Shown in pieces: positions 5,870 through 10,723 of a stretch of DNA of 10,723 bases; within the stretch, counting starts at the first letter, position 1, and each line of letters begins with the position of its first letter. This stretch comes from Gelidibacter sp035515035. GTDB lineage: Bacteria > Bacteroidota > Bacteroidia > Flavobacteriales > Flavobacteriaceae. A model generated the notes under the pieces. It had not been told where the DNA came from, made no database searches, and was given only the letters and a program-made list of their open reading frames with translations. The stretch spans positions 1 to 10,723 of the forward strand of contig NZ_DATJCA010000121.1 in NCBI RefSeq assembly GCF_035515035.1. Reading direction: 5' to 3'. Both the position numbers and the translations under genes were made by a program.

Positions 5870-6932
5870 GAACAATTGAATCGCCTTCTTTCAATTTTCC
5901 AAAAATTTCCGTGACTGTATCCAATCGAACGCCTTCCTTTATAGGAATACGTTGGATGTTATCTTGATTTTTGGTTAGCACAAACAATCCGGATTGTGTT
6001 TTTAGAATACTTTTTGGAGAAACCCAAAACGTAGGGTTTTGGCGCTTTAACTTCAAATGAACTTGGGCATATTCTCCACCGTTGAGGTTTTGATCCTCGT
6101 TCTTTACATCAAACTCCAAAGTTATCGCCCGGTTTTGTGAATTAATCATTTTTGAACTGCGAGAAAGATTGGCGTCAAAATACTTTCCAGGCTGTGAATT
6201 TACCGTGAAGGAAACTTCCATGCCGTCGTTTACAGATCCAGCATGTTTTTCAGGCAGTGCGATTTTTAATATTAAATTTTGTTCATCGGCAACACGAAAA
6301 ACGGGTTGACCGGAACCCGGCCCCACCAGGGCGCCTTCCGAAACATTCCGTTCTGTAATCACACCATTAAAAGGAGCAACTACTTGAAGGTATTTTTGCA
6401 TTTGGGCAGTGTGCCCTGTTTGTGCCTGGGAAGACGCGTAGGCCGATTTTGCGCTGTTCATAGCACTTTTTGCCCGATCCAATTCGATGGCGGCTACAGC
6501 TCCTTCGGTTTTGGCGGCTTCTTGCAAACGCTCTAAATTTTGTTGAGCATATAGATAATCGCTATGGAGTTTCTGTTCGGAAGATCGGTCTGATATTAAT
6601 TGTTGATCCATTTCCGGTGCTTCTAAAACCGCCAAAAGCTGTCCTTTCTTTACGGAACTGCCTATGTCTACATATAATTTTTTTACAAACCCGTTGACCT
6701 TGGCATAAAGGGAGACTTGCTCGGCGGGCTCCAATTCGCCAGAAACAACAAGTTCATATTCAGGATGCATTTGAGCAATTGGTTGCGTTACAATTGCCTG
6801 TTTTGCAGGAGTTTTGATAGTCTCTGCCGTGGCCTTGTGTTTCGACTCTGAATTGGAACAGGAAGCCAGTGTCAAAGTCGCTAGAATGGTTAGAAAGGCT
6901 AGGGTTTTTATAGATTTAAAATTGAGTTTCAT
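5853..6932 (-). CDS. RND efflux periplasmic adaptor lipoprotein (HlyD / membrane fusion protein family)
   Basis: A 359-residue adaptor linking the inner membrane pump to the outer membrane channel. The signal peptide ends in a lipobox (LASC, Cys25), so the protein should be lipid-anchored. The lipoyl domain is split in the usual way: first half about 81-112 (GFVKKLYVDIGSSVKKGQLL), second half about 181-203 (YLQVVAPFNGVITERNVSEG). Between them is a helical hairpin (about 112-175) rich in Gln, Glu and Ala. Beta-barrel and membrane-proximal domains follow, including PEKHAGSVNDGMEVSFTV (227-244) and the end region KEGDSIVQ. The start gives a good signal peptide and lies 17 bases after the pump gene's stop, so this is the last gene of the operon. 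The final codons (about QRPTE) and the stop lie within a palindromic repeat arm, so the natural C-terminus may have been altered there. Substrate cannot be told. Confidence 0.93.
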   Translation of the reverse strand: MKLNFKSIKTLAFLTILATLTLASCSNSESKHKATAETIKTPAKQAIVTQPIAQMHPEYELVVSGELEPAEQVSLYAKVNGFVKKLYVDIGSSVKKGQLLAVLEAPEMDQQLISDRSSEQKLHSDYLYAQQNLERLQEAAKTEGAVAAIELDRAKSAMNSAKSAYASSQAQTGHTAQMQKYLQVVAPFNGVITERNVSEGALVGPGSGQPVFRVADEQNLILKIALPEKHAGSVNDGMEVSFTVNSQPGKYFDANLSRSSKMINSQNRAITLEFDVKNEDQNLNGGEYAQVHLKLKRQNPTFWVSPKSILKTQSGLFVLTKNQDNIQRIPIKEGVRLDTVTEIFGKLKEGDSIVQRPTE

Positions 6933-6950
6933 ATTTGTAAATGATTGTGG

Positions 6951-9900
6951 TTATAATTGAGTTTCTAAATAATATTCGCTGTCTTGATCATCCGGATCCA
7001 ACGAGACACTTTTTACAGTGGCACGCGACATTACGGATGAATAAAAATGGGGGATGAGCAATAGGATAGTGATGGATGATCCTATCAATCCGCCAATGAC
7101 CGCTCTTCCCAAAGGTGCTGCTTGCTCGGAACCTTCGCCAATGCCAATGGCCATTGGAAGCATTCCCGCAAACATTGCCACAGCGGTCATCAAAATTGGT
7201 CTTAAACGTGCTGCGGATGCCAAGCGGGCGGCGTTTTCTGGTTTCAGTAACAACTTCCTTCGATAAAATTCGCCTTGATCCACCAGTAAAATGGTGTTGG
7301 AAACTGAGACGCCTATGGCCATAATGATGCCCATATAGGATTGTAAGTTAAGTGTGCTTCCGGTTAAATAAAGTACCAACAAACTTCCAGCAAATACTGC
7401 GGGTGCGACGGACAAAATAACCATTGGCACTTTAAAGGATTGGTAGTAGGCAGCCATCATCAGGAATATAGCGACGAGGGCTACTGCCAATCCCGACATC
7501 AAACTGCTCATGGTTTCGTCCAATAAGTTCATTGTGCCTTCTGTCCAGACGGTGACGCCGCGGGGTGGTTCTCCTGCTTGTTTAATGGCTTCTTTGACTG
7601 CTGCCGAAGCAGAACCCAAATCTTTATTATGAATATTTGCGATTAAGGTTACATACCTATTTGGGCCTTTTCTGTTGACCTGTGCCGGTGCGGTGGAGTG
7701 GCGAATGTTTGCCACATCTTCCAACACTGGGCGTATGTTTCCTTTTTTTACGGGCATTGAGCGCAGTTGGGTTTCCGAAAGGATCTCTGAATACGGAATT
7801 TCTACTTGTGTTTGGAATGGCAATCCTGATCGGGGATCAATCCACATGTTTTTATTGGTAAACCGTGTCGATGAGGTGGCCGCCACTAAATTTCGAGTGA
7901 TGTCATCTACGCCCAAATCAAATTGGCCGGCCAGATCTCTGTCGATATCGATATTCAGGACCGGATAGTCTATCTGTTCAGCGATACGGATGTCTCGTAG
8001 GAAATCTACTTTGTCTAGATGCACTTTTATTTGATTTGCGAAACCAGCAGCCTGCTTTAATTGTCGCGCGCCCACTTTAATTTCAATAGGCGTCATTGCA
8101 CCCTGCCCCATAATTTTTTCTGTAAGTTCCATGGGTTCGAAATTGATGGATGCCTCGGGGTATTTTTGGGCCACGGTTGCTCTCAACTTTTCACGGATTG
8201 CATCTATAGATCCCGAATAGATGTCTTGATCTACAGATACTTCAAGAACCGCTTGGTCTGAAGAACTTGTAAATAAAAATATCGGGTTGATCGGGTTGTT
8301 GGGTGATTGTGGTCCCACAAAACCGGAAGTAATAGAAACTGCACCTTCGGGAAGTATTTCTTTGATATCCGCAATTACATTGTTGAACAATTCTTCTGTT
8401 TTCTCCAAACGGTCTCCGGCAGGCGCTTGTATCCTCAATTGGAAATCGCCACTATTAGAAGTGGGCATCACGTCTGTTCCAACGCGGTTAATGAGTAATG
8501 CTACAATGGTTCCAGAAGCGATGAGATATACAAAAAACAACGGCATTGAACGTGGAAACCATCTTCTAAGTGTATAGGAATACCGTACTCTGAATTTGTC
8601 GAAAAAGGCGCGTTTCCGTTTAGAAAGTTGCACTGTATTATCGGGTATTTTAATCATCCAATTCGCCAAAATTGGCACAAAGGTCTGGGAGGAAATAAAC
8701 GAAGCGATCATCGCGAATGCAACCGCCAAGGATAGTGGCAAGAACATATCTTTTGATATTCCGGACATAATAAGTGTAGGGGTTAATACAGCTAAAATGC
8801 TAAGCAGGATTAACAGCTTAGGAATGGAAATTTCAAAGAGTGCATCTAGAATGGCCCGCTGCTTTTGCTTGCCTACCTCCATATGTTGATGGATGTTTTC
8901 TATGGTCACCGTGGCTTCGTCCACTAAAATGCCAATGGAAAGTGCCAAGCCGCTCAAGGTCATAATATTTAGAGTCTGCCCCATCAGATAGAGCACTGAA
9001 ATTGCGGCCATTAGTGAAATGGGAATGGTAAGCACTACGATTAGTGCCCCGCGTAAATCTCCTAAGAAAAGTAAGACCACCAGTCCAGTCAATATGGCTC
9101 CCAAAAGCCCTGAGATTTGTAGATTGGTCAAGGAGGTTTTAATGTATTTAGATTGGTCAAATTCATAGCGCACGCTCATATCTTCTGGCAGCATATGCTC
9201 AAAATCCTTTAAGCTGGCTTTTACGTTTTGTACCGCATCTAAGGTAGAGGCATCTGCTTTTTTAATCACTGGGAGATAAACTGACCGGTTTCCGTTAACC
9301 ATGGCGTACCCATAAGTCATATCGGCCTCGTCTTGCACGTCGGCAACGTCGCGAACGTAAATAGTTCGACCATGGATAGTTTTAATTGGTGTATTCAAAA
9401 ATTCTTCAGGGCCCTTAGAAAGTGAATTGATGGGCGCCATCATATTTTTATCGCCTATCCTTAAATTTCCTGCCGGCGAAGGCAAGTTGCTTTTGGCAAT
9501 GGCGATGGTTACGTCCTCAGTGCTCAGGTTATTAGCTCGGAGCAAGTTAGGATCTGCATTGACTACAATCGTTCGTGCACTTCCTCCAAAGGGTGCTGGT
9601 GCGGAAACTCCAGGAACGTTTACGAGCATGGGACGGATTTTTGTCAATACTTCAGTCTGAATTTCGTTGATGGAGCGCTGATCACTTTCAAAAACTAGTT
9701 TTCCGACCGGTAGTGAACTTCCATCAAAGCGGACCACCATTGGGGGTACAGCGCCTGGCGGAAGAAAACCCATTGCCCGAGAAACGGAGGTGGACAGCTC
9801 TGCAGCAGATTGCGCCATATCGGTTCCGGGATAAAAGGTGAGTTTCATTAAGGTCAGTCCTTGGATGCTTTTAAAATCCATTTCTTTCACTCCACTCACA

Positions 9901-10121
9901 AAGAGTAACACTTTTTGGAATTCATTGGCCATAAAGCCGTCCATATATTCAGGCGACAAACCACCATAAGGCATGGCTATATAGATGGCAGGGGATTCCA
10001 CTTCGGGAAAAATATCTACGTTTATTTTTTGGACTGCAATGACTGAAAAGAATACAATGGCCAGAATTGCCACCATAATCGAGATGGGCTTTTGCAGTGC
10101 AAATCGAATTAAATTATTCAT
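6951..10121 (-). CDS. RND-family efflux pump, inner membrane permease (AcrB/CzcA superfamily)
   Basis: A 1056-residue permease of normal length that uses the proton gradient to export substrates through the adaptor and TolC-type channel. The classic duplicated layout is visible: TM1 at about 13-32, a large periplasmic loop (about 33-335), a TM2-TM6 block (about 336-490), TM7 near 526-546, a second loop (to about 870) and TM8-TM12 (about 874-1032). TM4 carries GILVDEATVTIENIHQ, with Asp401-Glu402 where AcrB has Asp407-Asp408. In TM10 the AcrB Lys940 position appears to be Ser941 (GVSVSNTILLVD), while RLRPILMT (972-979) matches the region of AcrB Arg971 and Thr978. The heavy-metal signature of CzcA-type pumps (VDGAV) is absent, so a metal role is not supported. 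Substrate is unknown. The ATG lies 10 bases after the channel gene's stop, with an A-rich leader and no Shine-Dalgarno match. Confidence 0.95.
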   Translation of the reverse strand: MNNLIRFALQKPISIMVAILAIVFFSVIAVQKINVDIFPEVESPAIYIAMPYGGLSPEYMDGFMANEFQKVLLFVSGVKEMDFKSIQGLTLMKLTFYPGTDMAQSAAELSTSVSRAMGFLPPGAVPPMVVRFDGSSLPVGKLVFESDQRSINEIQTEVLTKIRPMLVNVPGVSAPAPFGGSARTIVVNADPNLLRANNLSTEDVTIAIAKSNLPSPAGNLRIGDKNMMAPINSLSKGPEEFLNTPIKTIHGRTIYVRDVADVQDEADMTYGYAMVNGNRSVYLPVIKKADASTLDAVQNVKASLKDFEHMLPEDMSVRYEFDQSKYIKTSLTNLQISGLLGAILTGLVVLLFLGDLRGALIVVLTIPISLMAAISVLYLMGQTLNIMTLSGLALSIGILVDEATVTIENIHQHMEVGKQKQRAILDALFEISIPKLLILLSILAVLTPTLIMSGISKDMFLPLSLAVAFAMIASFISSQTFVPILANWMIKIPDNTVQLSKRKRAFFDKFRVRYSYTLRRWFPRSMPLFFVYLIASGTIVALLINRVGTDVMPTSNSGDFQLRIQAPAGDRLEKTEELFNNVIADIKEILPEGAVSITSGFVGPQSPNNPINPIFLFTSSSDQAVLEVSVDQDIYSGSIDAIREKLRATVAQKYPEASINFEPMELTEKIMGQGAMTPIEIKVGARQLKQAAGFANQIKVHLDKVDFLRDIRIAEQIDYPVLNIDIDRDLAGQFDLGVDDITRNLVAATSSTRFTNKNMWIDPRSGLPFQTQVEIPYSEILSETQLRSMPVKKGNIRPVLEDVANIRHSTAPAQVNRKGPNRYVTLIANIHNKDLGSASAAVKEAIKQAGEPPRGVTVWTEGTMNLLDETMSSLMSGLAVALVAIFLMMAAYYQSFKVPMVILSVAPAVFAGSLLVLYLTGSTLNLQSYMGIIMAIGVSVSNTILLVDQGEFYRRKLLLKPENAARLASAARLRPILMTAVAMFAGMLPMAIGIGEGSEQAAPLGRAVIGGLIGSSITILLLIPHFYSSVMSRATVKSVSLDPDDQDSEYYLETQL

Positions 10122-10131
10122 TATTTTTTAT

Positions 10132-10723
10132 TTAAAGATTATTAAACACATGTGAAAAATCGGCCATCAACTCTGCTTCGGAAGCCATGAGCATCCAAAA
10201 GCCAAAGGCAGCCTCTATGTGCTTATTTTCAGCCTGCTCCAGTAAAATTTGGATTTGTAGTAGATTGCTCAAATCCATCAACCCACTTTTATAGCGCGAT
10301 AAATACATTTGATAAGCGTCCTTTGCTTGTTGTTGCGCCTCATTGGTTTTTTCAACTTCCACATATTGTCTGGATAGTTTATTTTGAATGGCTGCCAATT
10401 CCGCCTGCATTTGCTGTTTGTATTGTTTATGGCGATGGCCTTCGCTTTCGGCTTGTTTTTTAAAACTTCCGGCACGTTGTTTTTGGGTGTATAGGTCAGA
10501 AATATTCCAAGTAATGCCCACGCCTACCAAGCCGTTGGAGACAGAGTTTGAAAATCCGTCGTTCCAGTTATCTGAAACGGTGCCGTCATTTCCAATTCCT
10601 ACACCGCGATAGGCATATCCTCCAATGAGCTTTAAGGACGGCAAAGCTGCCCTCGCCTCGCTTTTCCCTCGATAATCCAAACTTTTTCGCTGTTCTTCAA
10701 GAGCAGTTAATAGTGGATGGGTA
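10132..10723 (-). CDS. TolC-family outer membrane efflux channel, C-terminal part (5' end outside window)
   Basis: The frame is open from the window edge to a TAA at 10132-10134, giving 196 complete visible codons. A TTG at 10680 is not the start, since in-frame coding continues upstream (THPLLTALEEQRKS). The visible part corresponds to the second repeat of an outer membrane efflux protein: a helix, a strand and loop region (LPSLKLIGGYAYRG, then NGLVGVGITWNISDLY), and two long Gln/Glu/Ala-rich coiled-coil helices (about KQRAGSFKKQAESEGHRHKQ to QQAKDAYQMY, then RYKSGLMDLSNLLQIQILLE). The RYKSGLMDLSNLL segment is the family's typical motif before the final helix. The protein forms the outer membrane exit duct for the pump encoded next. 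It is the first visible gene of the operon, so promoter and any regulator lie outside the window. Confidence 0.93.
   Translation of the reverse strand, partial: THPLLTALEEQRKSLDYRGKSEARAALPSLKLIGGYAYRGVGIGNDGTVSDNWNDGFSNSVSNGLVGVGITWNISDLYTQKQRAGSFKKQAESEGHRHKQYKQQMQAELAAIQNKLSRQYVEVEKTNEAQQQAKDAYQMYLSRYKSGLMDLSNLLQIQILLEQAENKHIEAAFGFWMLMASEAELMADFSHVFNNL

Noticed and set aside
7054..9660. Several + strand frames of 63-97 codons opposite the pump gene
   Set aside because: They are antisense shadows of a well-conserved permease gene with no recognisable domain or start context.

Overview
The window looks like a chromosomal segment from a member of the Bacteroidota, most likely a flavobacterium. 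The evidence is AT-rich DNA, start codons preceded by A-rich leaders with no Shine-Dalgarno match, and a lipoprotein with the Cys-Ser-Lys-Asp-Asp type of N-terminus that these bacteria use for surface export. This is inferred from style and protein families, because the window holds no rRNA or other marker gene.

Left part, + strand (1-3596): the end of a type I restriction-modification locus. It begins with the 3' part of an ATPase-like gene whose visible portion is a DUF4143-type, nuclease-fold-like domain. Three bases later comes a complete hsdR, the motor and nuclease subunit. The hsdM and hsdS genes are not visible and presumably lie upstream.

Middle part (3597-5852): an accessory stretch. 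It holds one AT-rich gene for a surface lipoprotein (signal peptide, fibronectin type III domain, predicted seven-bladed propeller). Then comes a broken second copy of the last 66 codons of hsdR, and then a GC-rich cluster of palindromes, 13-bp tandem repeats and a GAT microsatellite. The two hsdR ends differ at 21 of 198 bases, 16 of the changes silent. This suggests that two alleles of the locus met here, with the old hsdR surviving only as a 3' scar. The repeat cluster provides the TAG stop codon of the scar on one strand and of the efflux adaptor gene on the other.

Right part, - strand (5853-10723): a tripartite RND efflux operon, transcribed right to left in the order TolC-family outer membrane channel (5' end outside the window), RND inner membrane pump, then periplasmic adaptor lipoprotein. 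The gaps are 10 and 17 bases. The operon converges on the restriction locus, and the palindrome cluster sits between them, where a bidirectional terminator would be expected.

I do not claim a new defence or metabolic system. The notable signals are the restriction-locus exchange scar, the lipoprotein cargo between the two hsdR ends, and the palindromic element that forms the ends of two convergent reading frames.
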